The translations under genes and the position numbers were made by a program. This document shows, piece by piece, positions 27,446-36,927 of a stretch of 64,000 bases of DNA. The stretch spans positions 29,486 through 93,485 of the forward strand of contig CAJTUD010000004.1 of NCBI GenBank assembly GCA_910579725.1, read 5' to 3'. The notes under the pieces are model-generated. The model was given only the letters and a program-made list of their open reading frames with translations, ran no database searches and had not been told where the DNA came from. The DNA comes from an uncultured Oscillospiraceae bacterium (GTDB lineage: Bacteria > Bacillota > Clostridia > Oscillospirales > Oscillospiraceae). Within the stretch, counting starts at the first letter, position 1. Each line of letters begins with the position of its first letter.

Positions 27446-28539
27446 TCCGAAAATATGACGGCAAGATTGTTCTGCCCGACGGCAGCGAGTACCACGGCTG
27501 CCGCTTCGGAGCCAGAGAGGACCGGGTGTGCGAGCTGGTATTCAACACCTCCATGGTGGGCTACCAGGAGATCGTCTCCGACCCGTCCTACACCGGACAA
27601 CTGGTGGTGATGACCTATCCCATCATCGGCAACTACGGCGTTACCGACGAGGACTACGAGACGAAGATCCCCACCATCGGCGGCCTGGTGGTCCGGGAGT
27701 ACAACGACATTCCCAGCAACTTCCGCTACACCAAAACCCTCTCGGAAATCCTGGAGGACTACAACATTCCCGCCATCGAGGGCATCGACACACGGAAGCT
27801 CACCCGGGCTATCCGGGACGAGGGCAGCTGCAAGGCCCTGCTCACCGGCGTGGACGTGCCCGCGGAGGAGGCTCTGGCGTATTTGAACGCCGCCCAGCTC
27901 CGCCGCGATCAGGTGCCGCAGGTCAGCTGCCGCAAGCGCTGGTACGCCCGGACCTCCAACCACCGCCATACCGTAGTCGCCGTGGACTGCGGCATCAAGC
28001 TGAATATCGTCCGCTCCCTCAACGCGCGGGGCTGCAACGTCACCGTGGTGCCCTATGACACCCCTGCCAGGGTCATTGAAGACATGGAGCCCGACGGCGT
28101 GTTCCTCTCCAACGGTCCCGGGGACCCGGAGGACGTGAAGCCTGTCATCGAGCTGGTGAAACAGCTGAAAGGAAAATTCCCTATCTTTGGCATCTGCCTG
28201 GGCCACCAGATGATCGCCCTGGCCTACGGCGGCAGAACCTACAAGCTGAAATTCGGACACCGGGGCGGCAACCATCCAGTGAAGGATCTGTCCACCGGCA
28301 AGCTGGAAATCACCAGCCAGAACCACTCCTACGCCGTGGATGCCGCCTCTCTTGAGGGCACCGGCCTGGAAGTGACCCATGTCAATCTGCTGGATGGTAC
28401 AGTGGAGGGCCTCCGATGCCCGGCGGACCGGGTTTTTTCCGTCCAGTACCACCCGGAGAGCGCCCCCGGTCCCCAGGACAGCGGGTACCTGTTCGACCGG
28501 TTTATTGAGATGATGGAGGAGGGGAAGCGCCATGCCTAA
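27442..28539 (+). CDS. carA: Carbamoyl-phosphate synthase small (glutaminase) subunit
   Basis: 365 residues, the normal length. It releases ammonia from glutamine for CarB. The N-terminal CPSase_sm domain (FNTSMVGYQEIVSDPSYTGQ) is followed by a class I glutaminase with nucleophile Cys in FGICLGHQMIALA and the His/Glu pair in VQYHPESAPGP. AAGGAGG precedes the ATG. It overlaps the CPT-like fragment upstream and carB downstream (8 bases). Carbamoyl phosphate feeds arginine and pyrimidine synthesis. No PyrR-type attenuator was seen upstream. Confidence 0.97.
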   Translation: MIRKYDGKIVLPDGSEYHGCRFGAREDRVCELVFNTSMVGYQEIVSDPSYTGQLVVMTYPIIGNYGVTDEDYETKIPTIGGLVVREYNDIPSNFRYTKTLSEILEDYNIPAIEGIDTRKLTRAIRDEGSCKALLTGVDVPAEEALAYLNAAQLRRDQVPQVSCRKRWYARTSNHRHTVVAVDCGIKLNIVRSLNARGCNVTVVPYDTPARVIEDMEPDGVFLSNGPGDPEDVKPVIELVKQLKGKFPIFGICLGHQMIALAYGGRTYKLKFGHRGGNHPVKDLSTGKLEITSQNHSYAVDAASLEGTGLEVTHVNLLDGTVEGLRCPADRVFSVQYHPESAPGPQDSGYLFDRFIEMMEEGKRHA

Positions 28540-31500
28540 GAGAACGGATCTGAAAAAAATTCTGGTTATCGGCTCCGGTCCTATTGTCATCGGACAGGCC
28601 GCCGAGTTCGACTACGCTGGCACCCAGGCCTGCCTGGCCCTTCGGGAGGAGGGGTATCAGGTGATCCTGGCCAACTCCAACCCCGCCACCATCATGACTG
28701 ACACCACCATCGCAGACAAGGTGTACATGGAGCCTCTGACGGTGGAGTATCTGGCAAAAATTCTCCGCTTTGAGCGGCCCGACGCCATTGTCCCCGGCAT
28801 CGGAGGCCAGACGGGGCTGAATCTGGCCATGGAGCTCCAGCGCCAGGGCATTCTGGACGAATGCGGCGTGGAGCTGCTGGGCACCAGCTATGAGAGCATC
28901 CAGAAGGCCGAAGACAGGGAAAAGTTCAAGGAGCTGTGCCTGGCGCTGGGAGAGCCGGTGGTTCCCTCGGAGATCGCCAACAATCTGGAGGAGGCCGTCC
29001 GGGCCTCGGAGGAGATCGGCTATCCGGTGATTCTCCGCCCCGCCTTCACTCTGGGGGGCACCGGAGGCGGCTTTGCCGGAAACGAGGAGGAGCTAAGGGA
29101 GATGATGAAGCGCGCCCTGGAGCTCTCCCCGGTCCGTCAAGTGCTTATTGAGAAAAGCATCAAGGGCTACAAGGAAATTGAGTACGAGGTGATGAGGGAC
29201 GCCAATGACACCGCCATCACCGTCTGCAATATGGAGAACATCGATCCCGTGGGCATTCACACCGGCGACTCCATTGTGGTGGCCCCCAGCCAGACTCTCA
29301 CCAACAAGGAGTACCACCTTCTCCGGGACAGCGCCCTGCGGCTCATTCGGGCCCTGAAAATCGAGGGGGGATGCAACGTCCAATTCGCCTTGGATCCCCA
29401 GTCCTTCCAGTACTACGTCATTGAGGTCAACCCCCGGGTGTCCCGGTCCTCCGCGCTCGCCAGCAAGGCCAGCGGCTACCCCATTGCCCGGGTATCTGCC
29501 AAGATCTCCGTGGGGATGCATCTGGACGAGATCCAGCTGGCCAACACCCCCGCCTGCTTTGAGCCGGCGCTGGACTACGTGGTGACAAAGATGCCCCGGT
29601 TCCCCTTCGACAAGTTCGGCTCCGCCAACAACTGCCTGTCCACCCAGATGAAGGCCACCGGCGAGGTCATGGCCGTGGGCCGGACCCTCCAGGAAAGCAT
29701 CCTGAAGGCGGTCCGCTCCCTGGAAGGGGGCGTGGGCCATATCTATATGGAGAAATTCAACGACTGCACCGAGAAGGAACTGCTGGACTATATCCGGCTG
29801 GGCACCGACGACCGGATTTTCGCCATCGCCGAGCTTATGAGCCGGGGCACCGACCTGGGTCAGATCTGTACGGCGACCCAGATTGACATGCTGTTCCTGG
29901 ACAAGATAAGCAATATCGTCCACTATGAAAGCGAGATCAAGGCCCGGCCCTGGGATGAGGACATGCTCCGCAGGGCCAAGCGGAGAGGCTTCTCCGACAA
30001 GGCGGTGGCCTGGCTGTGGAAATGCACCGAGCGGGAGATCTATGAGAAGCGGAAGGAGATGGGCCTCTTCCCCGTCTATAAGATGATCGACACCTGCGCA
30101 GGGGAGTTCGACAGCTACGTGCCCTACTTCTACTCCACCTACGAAAGCGAGAACGAGTCCGTCGTCTCCGGGAACAAAAAGATCATCGTTCTGGGCTCCG
30201 GTCCCATCCGCATCGGCCAGGGGGTGGAGTTCGACTATTCTACCGTCCACGCCGTCCAGACCATCAAGAAAAGCGGCTACGACGCCATCATCATCAACAA
30301 TAACCCGGAAACCGTCTCCACCGACTACACCTGCTCCGACAAGCTCTACTTCGAGCCTTTGACGGTGGAGGACGTGATGAACATTGTGGAACTGGAAAAG
30401 CCGGAGGGGGTCATCGCCTCTCTGGGCGGGCAGACCGCCATCAATCTGGCCCAGCCCCTCCGGGACCACGGGGTGAGGATCATCGGCACAGACTGCGGCG
30501 CCATTGAGCGGGCGGAGGACCGGAAAATTTTTGAGCGGGTTCTCCATGAGCTGGATATCCCCCAACCCCGGGGCGAGGCGGTTACAAACCTGGAGGACGG
30601 CGTACGGGCGGCCCGGGAGATCGGCTACCCGGTACTGGTGCGGCCCTCCTTCGTACTGGGTGGCCGGGCTATGGAGATCGTGGCGGGGGAGGAAATGCTC
30701 CGCCGCTACCTGAAGACCGCCGTGGAGGTGGACGAGTCCAAGCCGGTACTGGTGGACAAATATATTATCGGCAAGGAGGTGGAGGTGGACGCCATCTGCG
30801 ACGGCCGGGACGTGTTCGTCCCCGGCGTCATGGAGCTGGTGGAGCGCACCGGCGTACACTCCGGCGATTCCGTCAGCGTATACCCCACCTTCTCCATCTC
30901 CCAGGATGTGAAGGAGGTCATTCTGGACTATACCAGAAAGCTGGGCTTGGGCATCGGCATCGTGGGGCTGTACAACATCCAGTTCATTGTGGACCGGGAG
31001 GAGAAAGTGTATATCATCGAGGTCAATCCCCGCTCCTCCCGGACGGTGCCCTTCCTGTCCAAAGCCACCGGCTACTCCCTGGCGGACATTGCCACCAAGG
31101 TGATTCTGGGGGAGAGCCTGAAGGATCAGGGAATCACGGAGCTCTATCCCACTGAGAAGAAGCGCTGGTACTGCAAGGTTCCTGTCTTCTCCTTCAGCAA
31201 GCTGAGCGGTCTGGACGCTTACCTGTCCCCGGAGATGAAGTCCACCGGCGAGGCCATCGGCTACGACGACCGCCTGCCTTACGCCCTCTACAAGGCCATG
31301 CAGGCCGCCGGAATGAATTTGCAGGACCATGGCACTGTGCTGCTGAGCATCAGCCGGGAGGATCTGGAGGAGGCCCTGCCCCTGGTGCGGCGGTTCTACC
31401 GCCTGGGCTTCAACATCGAGGCCACCACCGGTACGGCGGATTTCCTCAGAGATCACGGCGTCCGCACCCGGAAGAAACAGGATTACACCGAAGACCCCGC

Positions 31501-31711
31501 CGATATTACGGAGGCCATGCGCAGCGGCAAGGTGGCCTATCTGGTGAACACCCGGGACCCCAGCTCCGCCGAGCATGTCAGCGCCGGGTTTGAAATGCGC
31601 CGGCTGGCCATTGAAAACAGCGTCACCACCTTTACCTCCCTGGATACGGTGAGCGCTTTGCTGGACGTTCTGGAGGCCATTTCCAGCCGGATTTCCACCA
31701 TCGACGCGTAG
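28532..31711 (+). CDS. carB: Carbamoyl-phosphate synthase large subunit
   Basis: 1059 residues, full length. It has two homologous ATP-grasp halves: [19 protein letters not shown] near the start for carboxyphosphate synthesis and [19 protein letters not shown] near residue 555 for carbamate phosphorylation. [22 protein letters not shown]-type signatures occur in both halves (second copy [20 protein letters not shown]), and an MGS-like allosteric domain is at the C-terminus (about residues 930-1059). With CarA it makes carbamoyl phosphate from glutamine, bicarbonate and two ATP. Its transcript probably ends at the hairpin 31828-31878. Confidence 0.97.
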   Translation: [1059 protein letters not shown]

Positions 31712-31827
31712 TGACAAAACTCTGAAAAGATTTTAGACTTTTGTAACAATCTGTGCTGGTTTTGTTAACAACCTTCGGGTATCCTTAATCTTGCAAGTGA
31801 CAAGACTTCTTTTTCATCTGATCCTCC

Positions 31828-31878
31828 AAACCATAGAAAAACTCCGGAAGCTCTGCTTCCGGAGTTTTTCTATGGTTT
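31828..31878. terminator. Bidirectional intrinsic terminator between carB and the transglutaminase-like gene
   Basis: Perfect inverted repeat AAACCATAGAAAAACTCCGG ... CCGGAGTTTTTCTATGGTTT with a central GAAGCTCTGCTTC loop-stem. The T-rich outer arms serve both strands. Confidence 0.85.
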
Positions 31879-31914
31879 AACTGAAAACAATGGAAAAAGA
31901 GTAAGATTTGCCTG

Positions 31915-34329
31915 TCAAGAATGGCACACCTGAGCCGCCACCCGGACCAGCAGCTCCGCAGCGCCCACCCGGTAGCCGCAGTCGCTGTATACCGCTTCCC
32001 CGCTGTCACAGACCACCGCCAGGGGCGGGCTGTCCGGGTCCCGGCCCAGGTGCCGGGCCACCGCCTCCAGATCATAGGCCCAGTCGTCCAGCAGCACCTG
32101 TACCCCCGGGAGACACGCCAGCGCTCGGGCCAACGTGGGCTGGCGCAGGCTCTCCCGGCCCCGCAAAAGGAACAGAACGCGCAGCGGCAGCGCCTCCAGA
32201 GACTGCCTCTGCTCCGTCAGCTCATTGAGAATGTGCTCTGTGGGTTCTCCGCCTTCCTCCAGCCAGAGGGCGAGAAGTGGACGGCCATCTCCCTCCCACC
32301 GGAATATGTCGGGAACCCGCCGGCCCTCCAGGTCCACGGCGGAAAGCGGCGGAAGCGTCTGCCGGCTCAGCATGTCGTCCAAGGAGCAGGGCCGGGGACA
32401 CAGCCGGATGCTCCGCTCCTCTCCCCCGCGCAGCGTCAGCTCCAGCCGGGAGGCCAGCTGGTCTCCGCCGGGCAGGCGGGAAGCGGCCGTCAGCCGGTAC
32501 CGCCCGGCGGGAAGGACCAATGCGGCAATGTTTTCCCCGGACAGCTCCAGCAGCCGCCATCCATCCCCTTCCCAGCGGGAGAGAGTCCAGTTCTGGCGGT
32601 ACAACGGCTCGCCCTCTCCGGCCCAGATCAGACGGAGAAGACCCGTCCGCTCCGGACAGAGGGGGCGGAACCCGCCGTCCTCCCAGATCTCCGGCGCACC
32701 GTCCATAGGCCGCAGGCGGGCGGGAATACCCAGGGTCCGCAGCGCGGCAGCGAACAGCACCCGCCTGCTTTTTTCGTCACAGCGTCCTGCCGCCAGAGCC
32801 GCCTCCGGCGTCCAATACAGGCCGCTGTACAAGTTCTCCCGGACGTCCTCCAGAGTTCCCTCCAAACGATTCCACAGTGCCTCGGGGCTTCCTGTCCAGT
32901 CTGCCAGCCAGCCGGACAGGGATTGCCGCCAAGGCGTGAGCTTTTCCAGAGCGACCCGGGGGCAGGCGGTGTACTGCCAGTAGACATCCTCCGGGACGCC
33001 GGGGCGGCGGGGAGGCAGATGGGCGAAGTGATCCTCCAGGGTTTCCCTTGCTGTATCCCGGAGGTCCTTGTCTGTCAGAGTGCGGACCAGCCGCTCCCGG
33101 CTGGGGGCGTCCGGCCCGTTCAGGAAGGCGCAGATCTCTTCACTGTTGCCCCGGGCCCTCCGGAGGAGATCCCCGGTCCCCGGGAATCCGTCCAGGCGCT
33201 TCTGCCGCAGCAGGTTTCCCCGCCGCAGCGTCTCCGCCCGCTCCCGCTTCAGCTCATCGCTCAGAATCGCCGGCGGGAGACGGCCGTCCGCCGGAGCGGA
33301 GAAGTCAAAATTCTGCCATGGAGTATCCGCTTCCTCCGGCGGAGCGAGATGGAGAACGATTCCATCCTCCCCGCACTCCCCCCCGGCGGAGAGACTGCCC
33401 AGGGAGGCAAAGACATGCAGGCTGCCGCAGCCCAGCTCCGCCCGGGCTGTGCCCTGGGCATCCGCTGTCAGGACGGCAATGGTGTGAAAAGACGCCTCAT
33501 TGAGGACTTGTAGATAAAATTTTGCCCCGGCGGCGGGCTGCCCGCCGGCCAGAGCCCGGAACGTGCAGGGACGGGTTTTTGCGTAACGGGCGGTCTGGCT
33601 GAACCAGCTTACGGCTCCTTCCCGGCCCAGAGGATGGCCGTGAAGAGGAGAGGCCCCTTCCCCAAAAATCCGGCTGTGCACCAGCATGGCCCGGGAAGCG
33701 GCGGTGATAAACCAGCCCCTGTCCAGCACCGGTTCAGGCTCGCAGGCCCCAAGAAACCGCCACGTGTCTCCGCACAGCGCCTCCACCCAAGCGTGGTTGT
33801 CATCACAGTGGGACCAGCGGGGGGCGTAGACCTGCCGGGCGGGAATGCCCACGCTGCGCAGGGCGGAGACCAGAAACGCCGATTCCTCCCCGCACCGCCC
33901 GCTGCCGCAGCGGAAGACGGTGAGAGGCGAGGCAGTACGCTCATCCTGAGCCTGATAGGAGGCGTGCTCATGGCACCAGCGGTTGACTTCCAGCACCCGC
34001 GCTTCCGCCGAGGGGAGATCCCTGACCCGAGGCCAGAGAGCGTCGTGGAAGATGGCCCGGTGAAAGGACAGGTCCTCGTCGTTCACCCGGGGAAACAGGA
34101 CATAGTGTGCAAAAATTTCCCAGTCCAGCGCCCCGCACCACGCCGCCTTTTCCCGCAGAGCCAGGGCATGACCGGCAAATTGCAGAAACAGCTCTGGAGG
34201 ATAACAGTCCAGGTCGCTCTCCGGCAGATGATCCCGCAGGAAGGCCATCGCCCGATGCTCGTCGGGAGTCAGATTTGCCAGCATTTGCTCCCATTTCATC
34301 CGAAAATTTTGTGTCAGCATACTGTTCAT
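31915..34329 (-). CDS. Large transglutaminase-like domain protein
   Basis: About 804 residues. An N-terminal part (1-110) precedes a transglutaminase/protease-like core with the catalytic Cys146 in CGSGRCGEESAF and His179 in DDNHAWVE. The third site is likely in FLGACEPEPVLDRGWF. Two further modules follow, one rich in beta strands (about 240-330) and one helical. A second, degenerate transglutaminase-like repeat (about 490-560) carries GIPARLRPMDGAPEIW. No signal peptide is seen. Proteins of this layout occur in gut Bacteroides and Clostridia with no defined role. Hydrolysis of peptide or glycoprotein bonds is possible. I chose ATG 34329 because GGAGGTG, overlapping the fucosidase stop, is correctly spaced. 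The gene is 8 bases after the fucosidase gene. Confidence 0.78.
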   Translation of the reverse strand: MNSMLTQNFRMKWEQMLANLTPDEHRAMAFLRDHLPESDLDCYPPELFLQFAGHALALREKAAWCGALDWEIFAHYVLFPRVNDEDLSFHRAIFHDALWPRVRDLPSAEARVLEVNRWCHEHASYQAQDERTASPLTVFRCGSGRCGEESAFLVSALRSVGIPARQVYAPRWSHCDDNHAWVEALCGDTWRFLGACEPEPVLDRGWFITAASRAMLVHSRIFGEGASPLHGHPLGREGAVSWFSQTARYAKTRPCTFRALAGGQPAAGAKFYLQVLNEASFHTIAVLTADAQGTARAELGCGSLHVFASLGSLSAGGECGEDGIVLHLAPPEEADTPWQNFDFSAPADGRLPPAILSDELKRERAETLRRGNLLRQKRLDGFPGTGDLLRRARGNSEEICAFLNGPDAPSRERLVRTLTDKDLRDTARETLEDHFAHLPPRRPGVPEDVYWQYTACPRVALEKLTPWRQSLSGWLADWTGSPEALWNRLEGTLEDVRENLYSGLYWTPEAALAAGRCDEKSRRVLFAAALRTLGIPARLRPMDGAPEIWEDGGFRPLCPERTGLLRLIWAGEGEPLYRQNWTLSRWEGDGWRLLELSGENIAALVLPAGRYRLTAASRLPGGDQLASRLELTLRGGEERSIRLCPRPCSLDDMLSRQTLPPLSAVDLEGRRVPDIFRWEGDGRPLLALWLEEGGEPTEHILNELTEQRQSLEALPLRVLFLLRGRESLRQPTLARALACLPGVQVLLDDWAYDLEAVARHLGRDPDSPPLAVVCDSGEAVYSDCGYRVGAAELLVRVAAQVCHS

Positions 34330-34337
34330 TGCCTCCC

Positions 34338-35669
34338 TCACCTCCATGGCTCCAGGCTGCCCGGTTCCAGCCGCACTTCCAGTACGGTATCCGCCGGGTC
34401 CGGCAGCATCGGGTCTGGACCAAGATCCGCGAAAACGGTGTCCGGATAGTCGCTGTGGACCCAGCTGGAAGACAGGCGGACCTCGCTGCCGTCCGCCAGA
34501 CGGCGAATGGAGCGGATCTGCTCCCGCCGCAGCCCGAACAGGGGCAAAGGACCTATGGTGTTTTCAAAGAGATGGAAATACAGGATATCCCCCTTCCGGG
34601 TGATCCTGCCGTATTCCGGCTTCTCCAGTCCGGCGGGGCCGCAGTCGTAGACGCTTTCTCCGTTGCGGTCCATCCACCGGCCGATTTCCTCCAGCGTCCG
34701 CAGGGACTCCTCCGGAAACCGCCCCTGGGCATCGGGACCCACGTTGAGCAGCAGGTTGCCTCCCTTGCTGACGCATTCCGCCAGCTTTTTGATGAGCATG
34801 GAGGAGGGCTTGAAGAAATGATCCCCGGCGTGATAGCCCCAGCTGTTGTTCATGGTCACGCAGCTCTCCCAGATCAGGGGCCGGCCTTCGGCATCCCGCA
34901 GTCCCTCCGGCGGGATGATCTGCTCCGGGCTGACGAAGTCCCCGTGGAAGGGCGCAGGGCGGCAGGCAGCCAGAGAGCCGAAGCCCTCGCCGCTGACCTC
35001 CAGGCGGTTATCGACCACGACCTCCGGCTGAAGCGAGCGGACCATCTCCATCAGCGCAGTCCCGCGCCACGCCTCGCCACGCAGCTCGCCATAGGAAAAG
35101 TCAAACCACAGGACGTCCAGCTTGCCGTAGTTGGTGCAGAGCTCCCGGACCTGGGCATGGAGGTAATCCAGGTAGCGGCCGAAGTTCCGTCCCTCGTTGC
35201 CGCAGGCGGGGTTGTCCCGCATGGGATGGTTGGCGTCGCCGTAGTGGGGGAAGTCCGGGTGGCGCCAGTCGATAAGGGAGAAGTACAGCCCCACCTTCAG
35301 GCCGAACTCCCGGGCCGTGTCCACATATTCCCGGACGAAGTCCCTCCCGGCCGGGGTGTTGGTGGATTTGAAATCCGTATAGGCGCTGTCAAACAGGCAG
35401 AATCCATCGTGATGCTTGGCTGTGAGCACCACATAGCGCATCCCCGCCGCTTTGGCGGCCGCCATCCACCGGCGCATGTCGCAATGCCTGGGATTGAATT
35501 CCTCCTTGTAGAGGTCGTAGGCCTCGTTGGGAATGCGCTCCACACTTCTCACCCACTCGCCTCTGGCCGGGATGGCGTACAGCCCCCAATGGATGAACAT
35601 CCCGAACCGGGCCTGGGTATACCAGGCCATCCGGCGCTGGTAATCCTCCCGGGAAAATTGATAGGACAT
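34338..35669 (-). CDS. Alpha-L-fucosidase, GH29
   Basis: 443 residues. Releases alpha-linked L-fucose, for example from mucin or milk glycans, with retention of configuration. GH29 hallmarks are ARFGMFIHWGLYAIPARGEW, YVVLTAKHHDGFCLFDS, GLYFSLIDWRHPDFP, the nucleophile Asp190 in LDVLWFDFSYG, and WESCVTMNNSWGYH. There is no signal peptide, so it acts in the cytoplasm on imported oligosaccharides. A C-terminal beta-sandwich (about 350-443) follows the barrel. ATG 35669 follows GAGGAGG. It has its own promoter (35699-35727), divergent from cutC, and is followed by the transglutaminase-like gene as a two-gene unit. Confidence 0.95.
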   Translation of the reverse strand: MSYQFSREDYQRRMAWYTQARFGMFIHWGLYAIPARGEWVRSVERIPNEAYDLYKEEFNPRHCDMRRWMAAAKAAGMRYVVLTAKHHDGFCLFDSAYTDFKSTNTPAGRDFVREYVDTAREFGLKVGLYFSLIDWRHPDFPHYGDANHPMRDNPACGNEGRNFGRYLDYLHAQVRELCTNYGKLDVLWFDFSYGELRGEAWRGTALMEMVRSLQPEVVVDNRLEVSGEGFGSLAACRPAPFHGDFVSPEQIIPPEGLRDAEGRPLIWESCVTMNNSWGYHAGDHFFKPSSMLIKKLAECVSKGGNLLLNVGPDAQGRFPEESLRTLEEIGRWMDRNGESVYDCGPAGLEKPEYGRITRKGDILYFHLFENTIGPLPLFGLRREQIRSIRRLADGSEVRLSSSWVHSDYPDTVFADLGPDPMLPDPADTVLEVRLEPGSLEPWR

Positions 35670-35698
35670 GGTTTGCCTCCTCTGTCTTGATGGAAGAC

Positions 35699-35727
35699 AT
35701 TATACCGGCAGTTCCCGCCCCTGGCAA
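35699..35727 (-). promoter_or_regulatory. Promoter of the fucosidase unit
   Basis: On the minus strand: TTGCCA (35722-35727), 17-base spacer, perfect TATAAT (35699-35704). The short leader leads straight to the ribosome binding site. Confidence 0.75.
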
Positions 35728-35734
35728 GCCCTCC

Positions 35735-35763
35735 TTGACAGCTTCCGTCAAAAATATTATAAT
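35735..35763 (+). promoter_or_regulatory. Perfect-consensus sigma-A promoter of cutC
   Basis: TTGACA (35735-35740), 17-base spacer, TATAAT (35758-35763), all consensus. It is back-to-back with the fucosidase promoter, only 7 bases between their -35 boxes. Confidence 0.85.
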
Positions 35764-35807
35764 CGGCGGAGGAGATCAAATCTACAGAACAGGTGGTATG
35801 TCATTTT

Positions 35808-36569
35808 ATGAGCCGTGTTTTATTGGAAGTCTGCTGCGGCAGCGCGGACGATGTGATTCAGGCCCACAAGGCCGGAGCGGACCGGGTGGAGCTCAACAGC
35901 GATCTGTTTCATGGCGGCCTGACCCCGACTCTGGGGGAACTGGTGGTGGCCAAGCGGGAAACAGGGATGAAAATCATGACCATGGTCCGGCCCCGAGAGG
36001 GCGGCTTCTGCTATACCGAAGCGGAGTTTGCCACGGCGGTGGAGGACGCGAAGCTGCTGCTGTCCCACGGGGCGGACGGATTGGTTTTCGGCTTTTTGCA
36101 TCAGAACGGAACGCTGGACCGGGAGCGCACCCGGGTACTGGCGGAACTGGCCCGGGAAGCGGGAAAAGAGGCGGTGTTCCACCGGGCGATTGACGTGGTC
36201 CCCGACTGGCGGGAGACGCTGGACGTACTGGCAGAGCTGGGCGTGACCAGAGTCCTTACCAGCGGGCAGGAACCGGACGTGTCCCTGGGCACCGCCACAG
36301 TACGGGAGATGATCGAATACGCGGCGGGCCGCATTCAGATTCTTCCCGGCGCCGGCATCACCGCCCGGAATATGGACCGGATCATTGCCGAGACCGGATG
36401 CAGCCAGATCCATCTGGCTGCCCATAAGCAGCTGAGCGACACCTCCGTCAGCAACAACCGGTCCATCTATTACGGCGGCTGCCTGTATCCGCCGGAGGAC
36501 CGGTTCAGCGTGATCGACAGCGACTACATCGGTGGAATGGTGGAAAGACTGCCGGATACTTTTTCTTGA
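35808..36569 (+). CDS. cutC: CutC-family protein (copper homeostasis protein CutC)
   Basis: 253 residues, a TIM-barrel protein of the normal CutC length. Signatures are LEVCCGSADDVIQAHKAGAD near the start, RVELNSDLFHGGLTPTLGEL, MVRPREGGFCYTEAEF and LPGAGITARNM. Although linked to copper tolerance in E. coli, its enzymatic role is unclear and in Firmicutes it is often near sugar genes. I chose ATG 35808 because AGGTGG lies 11 bases before it. The GTG at 35793 would include the ribosome binding site. It is driven by the perfect promoter at 35735-35763 and divergent from the fucosidase gene. Confidence 0.9.
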   Translation: MSRVLLEVCCGSADDVIQAHKAGADRVELNSDLFHGGLTPTLGELVVAKRETGMKIMTMVRPREGGFCYTEAEFATAVEDAKLLLSHGADGLVFGFLHQNGTLDRERTRVLAELAREAGKEAVFHRAIDVVPDWRETLDVLAELGVTRVLTSGQEPDVSLGTATVREMIEYAAGRIQILPGAGITARNMDRIIAETGCSQIHLAAHKQLSDTSVSNNRSIYYGGCLYPPEDRFSVIDSDYIGGMVERLPDTFS

Positions 36570-36898
36570 GATGTACGATGGAAAGGGTGTTTTCACCAGA
36601 CCATTACATTGACTGGCAGCTCATTTGCGGCGAATGGCACAGGCTGGAGGGACAGTGACCGGCCAGCAGGGGAACCGAAGCGGGAGCGTCTGGGGATGAC
36701 CCGGGCGCTCTGTTCTCTTTGTCGGCCCTCTGCGAAGAGCGCACTTACTCATCGCCGCTGGCTGGTGGTGGGATGGCCTGCGGCCATCGTGCGCCCTCTG
36801 GGGGGACGGGGCCGGGACGGCTCCGCCATCAGCTTCCCCCTGCTGGTATATACAGTTGAATATTGCCTGCATCAGTGCTATACTCTGATCGTCTCAGC
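36570..36898. other. Intergenic region without a supported gene
   Basis: About 330 bases between cutC and the lipoprotein promoter. A weak GC-rich hairpin near 36687-36711 (AGCG...CGCT) may end the cutC transcript. The GC-rich ORFs on both strands look like chance open frames and have no ribosome binding sites. Confidence 0.45.
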
Positions 36899-36927
36899 TC
36901 GACAGATAGAGAATCTGCCGATACAAT
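36899..36927 (+). promoter_or_regulatory. Promoter of the lipoprotein gene
   Basis: TCGACA (36899-36904), 17-base spacer, TACAAT (36922-36927), about 60 bases before the ATG. Confidence 0.6.

Noticed and set aside
29093..31717. Very long minus-strand ORF opposite carB
   Set aside because: Classic antisense shadow of a GC-rich conserved gene. The carB frame has all expected motifs and no domain is seen in the antisense product. The same applies to the long antisense frames opposite purL, lacZ and the corrinoid genes.
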